The notes under the pieces: generated by a model | Told to the model about the DNA's origin: nothing | What the model saw: only the letters and a program-made list of their open reading frames with translations | Database searches by the model: none | Program-made: the position numbers and the translations under genes | Part shown: positions 30,601-35,058 of the stretch, one piece after another | How the letters are laid out: the number at the start of each line of letters is the position of its first letter | How positions within the stretch are numbered: the stretch's first letter is position 1 | Origin: Calothrix sp. NIES-2100 | GTDB taxonomy: Bacteria > Cyanobacteriota > Cyanobacteriia > Cyanobacteriales > Nostocaceae | NCBI RefSeq assembly: GCF_002368195.1 | Contig: NZ_AP018178.1 | Location: 2,872,791-2,936,790 of the forward strand | Direction of reading: 5' to 3' | DNA length: 64,000 nucleotides

Positions 30601-31974
30601 ATTACGAATAACTGATTCGCTAGCTGTTCCCGCAGCAGACGAACCCGTAATATAGCCACCGACGCTATTGTACAAATACAAATTTGCATCGCTACTCAAT
30701 CCACTCAAACTCAAGTTCAGAGTACTATTTTGATTAAGTTGGATTTGATAGTAATCTCGATTATCTTGAGATAGCCCGTTGAAATCACCAACAAAATCGC
30801 TCACATTTTGGGCTGTAGTACTAATTACACCCAAATTCCGCGCAGTTTCTAGCGTACTACCTGCATTATCACTGGGAATTACACCTAAAGCTGTGGCGGA
30901 AGTTTGTAAACTGTAATTTGTCCCCCCAGTACCAGATTTTTCAACTAAAACATAATATGTTCCCGCGCCAAGATTGCGGATAATCGACTCATTAGCTATT
31001 CCCGCATTCGCTGCGCCAACAATATAAGTACCGACACCATTATATAGATATAAATTGGCATCACTACTCAACCCACTCAGGCTGAGATTTAGCGTACTAT
31101 TGTCACTCAGTTGCAGACGATAATAATCTCGATTATCTTGAGATAGCCCATTGAAATCACCAACAAAATCACTAAAAGTTTGGGCTGTTGTGCCAATCGT
31201 ACCAATATTTCTCGCTGTTTCTATAGTTTCCCCGGCACTGTCAGCGGGGATAGCGCCTAACCCAGTCGCAGAAGTTTGTAATTTGTAATTAGTCCCACCA
31301 CTACCAGATTTTTGCACCAAAGCATAATATGTGCCCGCTGTCAAGTTGCGAATAATCGACTCGTTAGTATTTCCCCCAGCAGTGGAAGCGGTAATGTAAT
31401 TTCCGCCAATACTGTATAAATATAGGTTCGCGTCGCTGCTTAAGTCACTCAGGCTGAGGTTGAGGGTGCTATTTTGAGTGAGTTGCAGCCGATAATAATC
31501 ATAATTATCCTGTGCCAGTCCAGAAAAATCGCCGCTAAAGTCGGTGTAAGATTGAGCAGTACTAGCGATCGCGCCAATATTCCTTGCTGTATCAAAACTA
31601 TCCCCAGCTAAATCTGTTGGTGTCGCGCCTAAAGCCGTTTTGCCAAGTTGTAAGTTATAAGTGGTAGTACCTGTAGCAGTACGGGAAACTAATACATAGT
31701 AAGTGCCCGGAGCCAAATTTTTACTAATTGTTTCATTGGTTGTCCCTGAGTTTGAAGAATAGGCAATTCCAGAGCCATTGCTGCTGTAGAGTCCTAAATT
31801 CGCATCTGCACTCAGTCCACTGAGGTTGAGATTGACGGTATTATTGGCATCGATGCGGAATCTGTAATAGTCGTAATAATCACTATCACCTATCTCTTCA
31901 CTCAAGCTAAACGGACTCACAAGCAAACCAAGCTCTTTGGCTTGCTCTAAGGAATTGCCAATAGTATCAGTCAT
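15679..31974 (-). CDS. 5,431-residue PPC/RHS/Calx-beta/RTX surface or secreted protein
   Basis: A single uninterrupted reading frame of 16.3 kb. Order: 23 pre-peptidase C-terminal (PPC)-like beta-sandwich units of ~120 residues (about 1-2785, pattern DYYRLQL…NLSGLSSDANLYLY…GTYYVLV); an IPT/TIG domain (about 2790-2880, SPNTGSNAGQTTITIEGNQF); a linker; a YD-repeat/RHS barrel (about 3080-3800) with the RHS core YVGMWGVTDEGNGLDFMRSR and IDPQG (~3876); a Gly/Ala-rich hydrophobic stretch (about 3880-4010); a surface-protein-like domain; a fibronectin-like domain; Calx-beta (about 4335-4440); RTX-like GGxGNDTY repeats with ten VENLTL motifs (about 4450-5300); and a C-terminal domain (TSGNQALAVNS…YLIVND…FF) resembling the cyanobacterial 'bluetail' surface-protein domain. 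There is no N-terminal signal peptide. RTX repeats plus a C-terminal secretion-type end suggest type I export, but no exporter is encoded here. Role (adhesin, matrix protein or toxin carrier) is unknown. Confidence 0.93.
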   Translation of the reverse strand: MTDTIGNSLEQAKELGLLVSPFSLSEEIGDSDYYDYYRFRIDANNTVNLNLSGLSADANLGLYSSNGSGIAYSSNSGTTNETISKNLAPGTYYVLVSRTATGTTTYNLQLGKTALGATPTDLAGDSFDTARNIGAIASTAQSYTDFSGDFSGLAQDNYDYYRLQLTQNSTLNLSLSDLSSDANLYLYSIGGNYITASTAGGNTNESIIRNLTAGTYYALVQKSGSGGTNYKLQTSATGLGAIPADSAGETIETARNIGTIGTTAQTFSDFVGDFNGLSQDNRDYYRLQLSDNSTLNLSLSGLSSDANLYLYNGVGTYIVGAANAGIANESIIRNLGAGTYYVLVEKSGTGGTNYSLQTSATALGVIPSDNAGSTLETARNLGVISTTAQNVSDFVGDFNGLSQDNRDYYQIQLNQNSTLNLSLSGLSSDANLYLYNSVGGYITGSSAAGTASESVIRNLNSGIYYVLVEKSGTGGTNYNLQASASTIGGIPVDNAGNNRDIARNISTLTSTVQTFNDFIGDFNGLTTDNEDYYQFNLTQNSNVTLNLSGLSSDANLYLYNSFGSYITGSSGSGISQESIISQLTPGSYYVFVQKVGSGGTNYSLQASATAATGTIPNTSSVLDTAVNLGAVSTLQTINDSVNNSNTRDYYRLQLAQNSTLNVFLSDFTADVNINLYSSGGSYITGSSAAGITNEAIIRNLTAGIYFVEVVNNSSSTTNYKLQASANSLGATPGDSAGNERENARNIGVISSSQSFNDFIGNFNDLTQDTYDYYRLELSENSKLNLNLKGLSANADLYLYNQAGGTITSSSASGIANESLITNLAAGTYFALVYRNDNSAGTNYTLDVSATTLGAVPVDNAGNERETARYIGAVSSSQSFGDYIGDFNGIVQDNYDYYRLDLTQNSTLNLTLNGLSSNADISLYNFAGGYLAGTSAGGTANESIIRNLSAGTYFVQVNKNGSGGTNYNLQVAANALGATPADNAGNDRDTAKNIGVITTTQSFNDFIGDFNGVVADNYDYYRLQLTQNSTLNLSLSGLSSDANLSLYNSNGGYITQSSASGLANEILKQNLQAGTYYALVQKYGSGKTNYSLQVGATSLGATPADIAGSTLDTAKNIGILNGTPQNFTDFIGDFNGLANDDYDYYRLQLDQNSTVNLTLSGLSADANLSLYTVAGGYITASNSANTANESITRSLTAGTYYALVSKNGAGKTTYTLQAKALQLDTAQNIPNLNNANLTGTVSNTDNSDYYRFQLTSNNTVSFSLTGLSSNADLYLYNSNGEAIASSTLSSVNNETFSPTLTAGTYYIHINKPDTGSTSYTLQASTLSLGATSPDNAGNTLETAKEVGVLTNTVNFSENVGDSDAYDYYRFRLNENSTVNLNLTGLINNAELYLYRSDGGLINNSLGGGTGNEIVTSNLLAPGIYYALVYRNSAGSTPYNLQLSRTALGTIPADPAGDNFDNGRNLGTITTTQNLTDFIGNFNGLANDDNDYYRLQLSQNSTLTLNLSGLSSDANLYLYSSGGYSLASSYGNLYNESIIRNLASGTYYVLVQDASNSGTNYNLQVSATALTATPADNSGNSFDTAKNLGAITTAQTVTDFVGDFNGLTDDTYDYYRLQLNQNSTLTLNLSGLSSDANLYLYNSVGTNIISSTGSGNSNESIIRNLNGGIYYVLVQKYGEGGTTYNLQAAATALSAIPADNAGNTIETAKNLGAVSTTAQTVTDFVGDFQGLTDDNYDYYRLQLSQNSTLNLGLAGLSSDANLYLYDSVGSNITSSNGSGISNESIIRNLFAGIYYVGVQKYSSGGTNYTLQASATSLATTPADNAGENRDVAKNIGNLTSNAQSFSDFVGDFNGLVQDTYDYYKFQVTQNSNVTLNLNGLSSDANLYLYNSFGSYITAATGSSIVNETINYALTTGTYYALVQKIGNGGTNYNFTAAATATTATIPNTNSALDTAVSLGTLSTLQTVTNSVNNTTNPKDYYRIQLANPSTVNLTLSELSADAYLYLYSSGGTYITGSNASGITNENITRNLAAGTYFIEVSNNNTGTANYKLQAAATSLGTIPVDNALSDRQSARNITITSTSQTFNDYIGDFNGLTQDNYDFYRFDLTQNSTLTLNLTGLSADASLYLSNLNGGTVAYSSTTGNANESITKNLAPGTYFAYVYNNGTGGTNYSLQATATALAATPGDNAGNSRETARNLGVITTSQTLNDFVGNFNGIAEDNEDYYRLDLAQNSTLNLSLTGLTADGNLYLYSLNGSGIAYSTNSGTASESIIKNLVAGTYFLRAYSNASVGTNYALQVSATPLGAIPLDNAGSDRNTAKNIGTITTNQTFSDFVGDFNGIAQDDYDYYRLQLTQNSTLNLSLSGLSSDANLYLYNSNGGYITGTSATGTANENINYNLLPGTYYALVQKSGTGNTTYNFQVGATSLGATPADLAGNNLDTAREITNITTTAQSFSDFVGDFYGLYQDNYDYYRLELAGNTKVDLKLSGLSADANLNLYTIAGNYITGSSGAGISEENISRNLAGGTYFVRVDKYGAGATNYNLQVSGTSLPATPADNAGNILTAAKDIGVLINTQTFSDYIGNFLELSQDNYDYYRFELTKDSSLTLALSGLATGTSTSITLLDSAGNAITSGTNAINTLLFTGVYYARVASTYGVGTDYKLTATATSVEDSAGNSLSEARDLSILTGTQTLNDFVGELDRNDYYRFELTQASTFNLALNGLTADANVELLSNNGSTLASSTAFGTSPESISRDLEAGTYYLRTYRNSGNTNYNLNLTATPKTTITPFQIRQVSPNTGSNAGQTTITIEGNQFTPGAAVSLIAPNNTIRTASQVTWQNSSTLVASFNLAGLTAGAYDVRVTDTAGTATVNDIFNVNGAAPGQLEVFVSAPGRMRPWMTGEAIITYRNAGNTDIPVPVFSLDGSQILFRPTGGTGFTDSAVQFLGINTQGAAGVLAPGATGSYSFLFRPKAGATSGSLNISTPRNGATIDWNALKDSSRPAYVSAEAWNVIYNNFVNAVGNTSDSYQAVINENASYLAQLGESTTDIAKLLGFEFQQASNTFPGTTLATAIDATAPTPGLSLTFGRTYLQPIAERFNLGALGRGWTHPWDFTATADSDGNVRIKGYGSLRFFNKQADGSYSSESGDYATLSLMSGVYRLQEKDGTVRVFRNDGKLNYLEDASGNRITLGYTGSQLTSLNHSNGDKFTLTYNAQGRINKLTDQAGRITTYTYDTTGDRLLSVSGPDGTTTYTYDSSNTGATAYALRSITLPGGTHNYFDYDTQGRLIKQNLDGNAEAVTYTYDFAGGITVKDTTGNITKLLVNDAGQIGQLQDALGRITQYRYDENGNVVRIIAPGNTLSAFTYDSKGNLNSSVDALGQKLEFTYDSNFNKLQTLEDQRGNFTNLQYDGGGNVSKIAYADGSIETYSYDTKGNLTVGVNRRGQNIVYSYDSRGLLLSKSYADGTTASFTYDNRGNLLTATDADSSFSYTYDSGDRITKVTQGSGRFVEFTYNANGLRTKMVDQSGATTNYAYNAAGRLSELTNGSGTRIIAYTYDGAGRVVREDNGNGTYTTYTYDVVGQITNVVNYKADASVNSRFDYTYDNLGRRTSLTTLEGKTTYGYDAIGQLTSVTLPGGRKIEYVYDAAGNRISVKDNSVTTAYTTNNLNQYTNVGGVSRIYDLDGNLISKTQGGQTSTYTYDQENRLIGAVTPDGTWSYEYDALGNRIASVKNGQRTEYLIDPVGLASVVGEYNGTGSLLARYTNGVGLVSRTDSSNATTYYDVDAIGSVVGLTGGTGSYLNRYSYLPFGEDLTKTETVANPFEYVGMWGVTDEGNGLDFMRSRYYETNTGKFTSIDPIGFLGGSSNLYAYVDNKPLGAIDPQGTFLVPLAVGGAIIGGLVGAASYGISTALTGGQFSAGGLIGATVGGAAYGGVVGGTGGLAALGTVGGAIGMAGVGAATNALGYGIEKGIDGGFSWGGLGTAAGLGALTGWIPWKMLGYNGRGATAFGSKYMIPPKLSNVLSGATKSGQSLWKSLGLSGLAGIGANLGKAGLEFLFAVDPNDIIGPAGYGTQGYFTPYQTLPYLIRFENQASATAPAVFVTVTHQIDADLDLSTFELGDFGFGNIYIDVPDDLQAYNTRVDLRDTIGYYVDFNASLNTTTRTATWKLTTIDPTTGELPTNPDAGFLPPNNATHDGEGFVNYSIKPKANLTTGTQIDSVASIVFDTNDPIATPLWRNTVDISDPTSTISALPTTTNSSNFTVSWSGTDNGSGIASYDIFASVNGGAFTLWQDDITATSAQYSGATGNTYAFYSIAKDNVGNLQAVPLIAQATTKVIAGTTPSISISDVTVIEGLNPNAVVTVTLSAPSTQTITVQYTTANGRAIALSDFSTVTNTLTFAANQTSKTISIPILNDNLNEPDETFTVNLSNPSNATLAKTQSIVTISDTLTANTTTTLPTGVENLTLSGTSNINGIGNSGNNIITGNSGNNRIDGGTGVDTLIGSTGDDIYVVDTTTDTLTEAPNSGTDTVESSVTFSLATAANVENLTLTGTGNINGTGNTGNNLITGNTGNNQLDGGTGVDTLVGGAGNDIYNIDSSDTVTEAANAGTDTIQADFSFNLTTFANVENLTLTGTANINATGSIGNNLIVGNSGNNQLDGGDGNDTLNGGAGVDSLIGGAGNDTYIIDSSDIVTEAVNAGTDTIQADFNFNLATVANVENLTLTGTANINATGSAGDNLIVGNSGNNQLSGGDGNDTLNGGAGVDSLIGGVGNDIYIIDTSDVITEAVNGGTDTIQAGFSFNLATVANVENLTLTGTSNINATGSADNNLITGNSANNRLDGGAGIDTLAGGAGNDTYVVDTTTDAIQENSNAGIDTIEAYLSFNLTAIANVENLTLIGSANLNATGDGGNNLIVGNSGNNQLDGGNGNDTLNGGAGVDSLIGGAGNDTYIIDSSDIVTEAVNGGTDTIQAGFSFNLTTVANVENLTLTGTSNLNGTGTAANNLIVGNSGTNQLDGGDGNDTLNGGAGVDSLIGGIGNDTYIIDSSDIITEAATSDIDTIQASFSFNLATVANVENLTLTGTANINGTGSAGNNLITGNTGNNQLDGGAGIDTLVGGAGNDIYIIDSSDTVTEAVNAGTDTIQAGFSFNLTTVANVENLTLTGTANINGTGTAANNLIVGNSGNNQLDGGDGNDTLNGGTGVDSLIGGLGNDTYIIDSSDVINEVANSGTDTIQADFSFNLTTVTNVENLTLTGTANINGTGSAGDNLIVGNSGNNQLNGGDGNDTLNGGAGVDSLTGGIGVNTYVFQFGQSLISAPDKINGFAIGSDRIDLLNNSGAALAAPTNFTRATDSTAGTLLDLVNQIFTDADGATSGNQALAVNSAALVQVTSGAILGTYLIVNDNTTGLQTNQDLLINLTGYTGTLPALGTVPVSNFFA
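16080..18620 (-). repeat. RTX-like repeat block of the giant gene
   Basis: Ten VENLTL(T/S)GT motifs recur about every 75-100 residues, with GNNLIVGNSGNNQLDGG and GGAGNDTYIID segments between them. These nonapeptide-type Gly/Asp repeats bind calcium in RTX proteins. The DNA copies are highly similar, which points to recent amplification or gene conversion. Confidence 0.85.
24000..31974 (-). repeat. Higher-order duplication of 11 PPC units
   Basis: PPC units 1-11 and 12-22 correspond one to one. Units 1 and 12 both lack the DFNGL insert and start GDSD-x-YDYYRFR; units 6 and 17 both follow a TIPNT linker and NN(S/T)-type deletion; units 10 and 21 share YT(V/I)AG(G/N)YI. Measured offsets are 3,990 bp (units 1/12) and 3,984 bp (units 5/16), so the repeat period is about 1,330 codons. 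Confidence 0.75.
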
Positions 31975-32094
31975 GATTGGTACTTGGTGTCACATATAGC
32001 TAATTATATTTACTTACGTATATTCTGGGATACTGTATAGTAAAGCTTTTATATTTTTATATAAAGATTTGATGAAGTCGCACTCTGATGAGTC

Positions 32095-32149
32095 GCGGTG
32101 CTGCGAGATCCCCGACTTCTTGAAGAAGTCGGGGATCTCGCAGCACCGC
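32095..32149. repeat. Perfect 55-bp palindrome (27-bp arms, 1-nt centre)
   Basis: The arm GCGGTGCTGCGAGATCCCCG continues to ACTTCTT, then one G, then the exact reverse complement. It lies 44 bases after the stop of the Uma2 gene and about 120 bases before the start of the giant gene, both minus strand. It could terminate the former or form a hairpin or cruciform. The gatccccgacttctt core is a familiar cyanobacterial dispersed repeat. Confidence 0.9.
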
Positions 32150-32192
32150 AAAATTAATGAGACAATGCACTAGGTTGTTAATTCCAGGTAAA

Positions 32193-32732
32193 TTACTCAA
32201 ATACTGGTGACCAAATCTCAGCAACAACTACTTCCCAACCAGGAAGTAAATCAGGGAGAGTTAACACATCGCCATCTCGCAAGATGATTTTTTCGCCAGA
32301 ACGGTAAACTTCCAGAGTTCTGGTTTTGGGGTCAATTAAAATTCCAATTTGCGTACCCAGGCTGATAAATTCCTGAATTTTTTGGCGGAGTTTGTCGAGG
32401 GAATCAGTCTTAGATTTAACCTCAACTACTAAGTCTGGAACTAATTCTGCGTAGTCTTCTGTAGAACGTTTCAGTCTGTCTGCACGTACAAAAGATACAT
32501 CCGGTGCGCGTAAATCTGTGTTGGGTAATTTAAAGCCAGCGCTGGAACCTGCTACACGTCCTAGTTGACGTGGTCTTACCCAATTACCCAAAAGTCGGGA
32601 AAACTCAGTTCCGACTTCTTCAGACTCATAACCTGATGGACTCATGATCACTATATTTCCATCGACTAATTCCATGCGATAGTCAGGATAATTTGCCTGC
32701 ATTTTCTCCAGGTCTTTGACAGTAAGAGACAT
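32193..32732 (-). CDS. Uma2-family (DUF820) putative endonuclease
   Basis: A 179-residue PD-(D/E)xK-fold protein. MELVDGNIVIMSPSG, LRAPDVSFVRADRL (Asp), and LVPDLVVEVKSKTDSLDKLRQKI (Glu-x-Lys) give the catalytic core in order; the C-terminal GTQIGILIDPKTRTLEVYR strand pair is family-typical. The longer frame to 32834 overlaps the ABC gene. The ATG at 32732 has GGAGG placed 6 bases upstream and gives the normal N-terminus, so it is chosen. The family is amplified in cyanobacteria and often linked to mobile DNA; its true role is not established. Confidence 0.9.
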   Translation of the reverse strand: MSLTVKDLEKMQANYPDYRMELVDGNIVIMSPSGYESEEVGTEFSRLLGNWVRPRQLGRVAGSSAGFKLPNTDLRAPDVSFVRADRLKRSTEDYAELVPDLVVEVKSKTDSLDKLRQKIQEFISLGTQIGILIDPKTRTLEVYRSGEKIILRDGDVLTLPDLLPGWEVVVAEIWSPVFE

Positions 32733-32769
32733 AAGGCCTCCGGAAACAGCTGAATTTATCTTGGCATTT

Positions 32770-33909
32770 CTAGGGACTAGGGGTGAGGGAGTTCTGAGGC
32801 CAGATGCGATCGCCACTATTAGCGTCAAAGACAAACAACTGATTTAAATCTAATTGCAAAACAAGGCGATCGCCTGGACGCAAACGGACACCACCACCAA
32901 GCTGCACATTCAATAATGCTGATGAATCCGGTAAACTCACGCGAATTAAAGTTTCCCTTCCTAAAGGTTCTACTACCTTTACTTCCACCATCAACTGTGC
33001 TGAATTTACAACCTTTCCATCCTGACTTTCGGGCTGCTGTGGTTCGTTAATATAAATATGCTCTGGTCTAATTCCCAAATCTACACTTTGTCCCTGATGC
33101 AGTTGTAAACTTGCCTGTAAAGCGGTAGGAATTTCTAATAACTGCCCACTAATATCAAAACCTGAATATTGATAAATTGCAGGCAGAATATTCATCGGGG
33201 GATTGCCTAAAAAAGATGCCACCATTTGATTCGCAGGAAGGGCATATATACTTTGAGGGTCACCAATTTGTTGAATTCTGCCGCGATTTAACACCACAAT
33301 TTTATCTGCCAAGGTCATGGCTTCAACTTGATCGTGGGTTACATATATGGTTGTAATTTCCAAATTTTGATGCAGTTGTTTTAACTCTGCCCTAGTATCA
33401 TCTCGTAACTGGGCATCTAAATTAGACAAAGGTTCATCTAGTAAGAATACTTGTGGCTGACGAGCGATCGCTCTTCCTAAGGCTACCCGTTGTTGCTGTC
33501 CCCCGGAAAGTTGTTTGGGTTTGCGATCTAGCAGGTGTTCTAGGGAAAGCGATCGCGCTACATTCATCACCCGTTCTTGAATCAGATTAGAGTCAACTTT
33601 CCGCATCTGCAAGCCAAAAGCAATGTTTTGTGCCACTGTCATATGCGGATAGAGAGCATAATTTTGGAACACCATCGCCACATCCCGCGCTCTAGCTGGG
33701 ATATTATTCATTAAGCGATCGCCAATAAAGAGTTTACCTGATGTGGCTGTTTCTAAACCGGCGATCGTTCGTAAAATCGTAGATTTCCCACAACCTGAAG
33801 GCCCTACCAAAACCCAAAATTCACCATCGGGAATTTCCAAAGAAATATCCTCAATAGCCGTCACGTTGTTAAATCTACGTTTAATGTCTTCTAGACGAAC
33901 ATTTGCCAT
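32770..33909 (-). CDS. Sugar/glycerol-phosphate-type ABC transporter ATPase (MalK/UgpC family)
   Basis: 379 residues. The nucleotide-binding domain has Walker A VGPSGCGKST, Q-loop MVFQNYALYPHMTV, signature LSGGQQQR, Walker B VFLLDEPLSNLD and switch VTHDQ. A C-terminal regulatory TOBE-like domain (about 240-370) contains LGIRPEHIYI and VVEPLGRETLIRV, the MalK/UgpC arrangement. It would energise carbohydrate uptake, and one such ATPase often serves several permeases. No permease or binding protein lies nearby, so the substrate is not known. 37 bases separate it from the downstream Uma2 gene, which could be co-transcribed. Confidence 0.92.
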   Translation of the reverse strand: MANVRLEDIKRRFNNVTAIEDISLEIPDGEFWVLVGPSGCGKSTILRTIAGLETATSGKLFIGDRLMNNIPARARDVAMVFQNYALYPHMTVAQNIAFGLQMRKVDSNLIQERVMNVARSLSLEHLLDRKPKQLSGGQQQRVALGRAIARQPQVFLLDEPLSNLDAQLRDDTRAELKQLHQNLEITTIYVTHDQVEAMTLADKIVVLNRGRIQQIGDPQSIYALPANQMVASFLGNPPMNILPAIYQYSGFDISGQLLEIPTALQASLQLHQGQSVDLGIRPEHIYINEPQQPESQDGKVVNSAQLMVEVKVVEPLGRETLIRVSLPDSSALLNVQLGGGVRLRPGDRLVLQLDLNQLFVFDANSGDRIWPQNSLTPSP

Positions 33910-33920
33910 TATCTGAATTT

Positions 33921-33966
33921 TGTCAGTTGTCAGTTGTCATTTGTCAGTTGTCATTTGTCATTTGTC
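33921..33966. repeat. Heptamer tandem repeats (gtcagtt/gtcattt)
   Basis: Six to seven alternating gtcagtt and gtcattt units lie between the ABC ATPase start and the gun4 stop. Confidence 0.85.
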
Positions 33967-34002
33967 CTTGATAACTAAGGACTCATGACTATTAACTCAT
34001 GA

Positions 34003-34716
34003 CTACTTCCAAGCAGGATGAGCAAATAAAGAAGCAATGACTCGCACTCCCCGGAGTTGATTAGACAGAGGTAAATGCCCTTTAGGGGCGCTCAAATCCC
34101 AAATAAATTCATTCGGATACCGTGTCCAGTTATTACCATTTTTCCAACCAATTTTCGCCCAGAAATTATCCCAATTTTTTCCCAAACCTAACCAAAGATC
34201 TCGCTGTACTGAAAAGCCAAACTTACCTTCTGAGTGGACTAACCAAAGATGATTAATGGTTTGCAAGTCAACAGCGGGAAAATTGTCCACATCAGTAAAA
34301 TACAACCATTTTCTTTGTAATGCCGTGGGGCCTGCTACTTCACACATTTTTTCGATGGTGAGGCGATCTGCTGCTTGGAAGTCTTGGACAGCCAATAGCT
34401 GTTGCAAGGGATGGTAATTAATCCCGCACTCTGATTTTAGAGGTACAATGCCCTCAGGAAAAGAGGAAAGCAGAAATTGTTTGGCTAATGGTGCATCAGA
34501 ATTGTAGAGTACTTGGTAGGCTTTGCCATCAATCCAAGTTGCCGGGGTGTCCGAACGTTTCCGTAAGAATTCCATTAATACATCCAATCCCTCATTACCC
34601 AAGTCAGCTAACTTTGAGATAATTTGTTGTTGGACTTGAAGAGACCCAGCGATTAACGTTTGTCGAAGGGAGTCGATGTCATTAGCAGGGCCTGATACAA
34701 TCATTGGGTCTGTCAT
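34003..34716 (-). CDS. gun4: GUN4 domain protein, regulator of Mg-chelatase
   Basis: 237 residues. The C-terminal GUN4 domain (about 95-235) binds protoporphyrin IX and Mg-protoporphyrin and activates the ChlH subunit of Mg-chelatase, the entry to chlorophyll synthesis. Visible motifs: LLAVQDFQAADRLTIEKMCE, LQTINHLWLVHSEGKFGFSVQ, WNGxxW-like WKNGNNWTRYPNEFIWDL and GHLPLSNQLRGVRVIASL. The N-terminal ~80 residues form the helical-repeat domain seen in cyanobacterial GUN4 (ISKLADLGNEGLDVLMEFL). The frame extends to 34773, but the ATG at 34716 (MTDPMIVSGP) gives the family-length protein and is chosen. Divergent from icd, with ggggcat repeats between. Confidence 0.93.
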   Translation of the reverse strand: MTDPMIVSGPANDIDSLRQTLIAGSLQVQQQIISKLADLGNEGLDVLMEFLRKRSDTPATWIDGKAYQVLYNSDAPLAKQFLLSSFPEGIVPLKSECGINYHPLQQLLAVQDFQAADRLTIEKMCEVAGPTALQRKWLYFTDVDNFPAVDLQTINHLWLVHSEGKFGFSVQRDLWLGLGKNWDNFWAKIGWKNGNNWTRYPNEFIWDLSAPKGHLPLSNQLRGVRVIASLFAHPAWK

Positions 34717-34904
34717 GCCAATTACTCGTTTTAGCGGGTGCGTGAAAAAGCGATCGCTATGAGGTTTTACCAAAGGCGAAACACTGATAGCGAAATGTAG
34801 TTTACTATTTTTGATCGTACAAAATAGCGATCATTTCACTTCATCCCATACCTTAAGTCCGATCAGGGGAAAATCTGCGCTTCACGGGACTAGGGGAACC
34901 AGGA

Positions 34905-35030
34905 CTAGGGACAGGGAGGACAGGGAGGACAAGGAGGACAAGGGAGAAGTACTTTGAGCAATGCCCCATGCCCCATGCCCCATGCCCCATGCCTCATGCC
35001 CCATGCCCCATGCCCAATACCCGATACCAA
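34905..35030. repeat. Short tandem repeats upstream of icd
   Basis: Units of ggacagg/ggacaag (34911-34945) are followed by about eight tgcccca heptamers (34962-35014). They occupy the leader between the divergent gun4 and icd genes, ending about 30 bases before the icd start. Confidence 0.85.
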
Positions 35031-35058
35031 TAGCCTATCAATCAGGAGTGTGTGAGTT

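Noticed and set aside
34717..35058. NtcA site for icd
   Set aside because: No GTA-N8-TAC with a proper -10 spacing in the leader; most of it is heptamer repeat.
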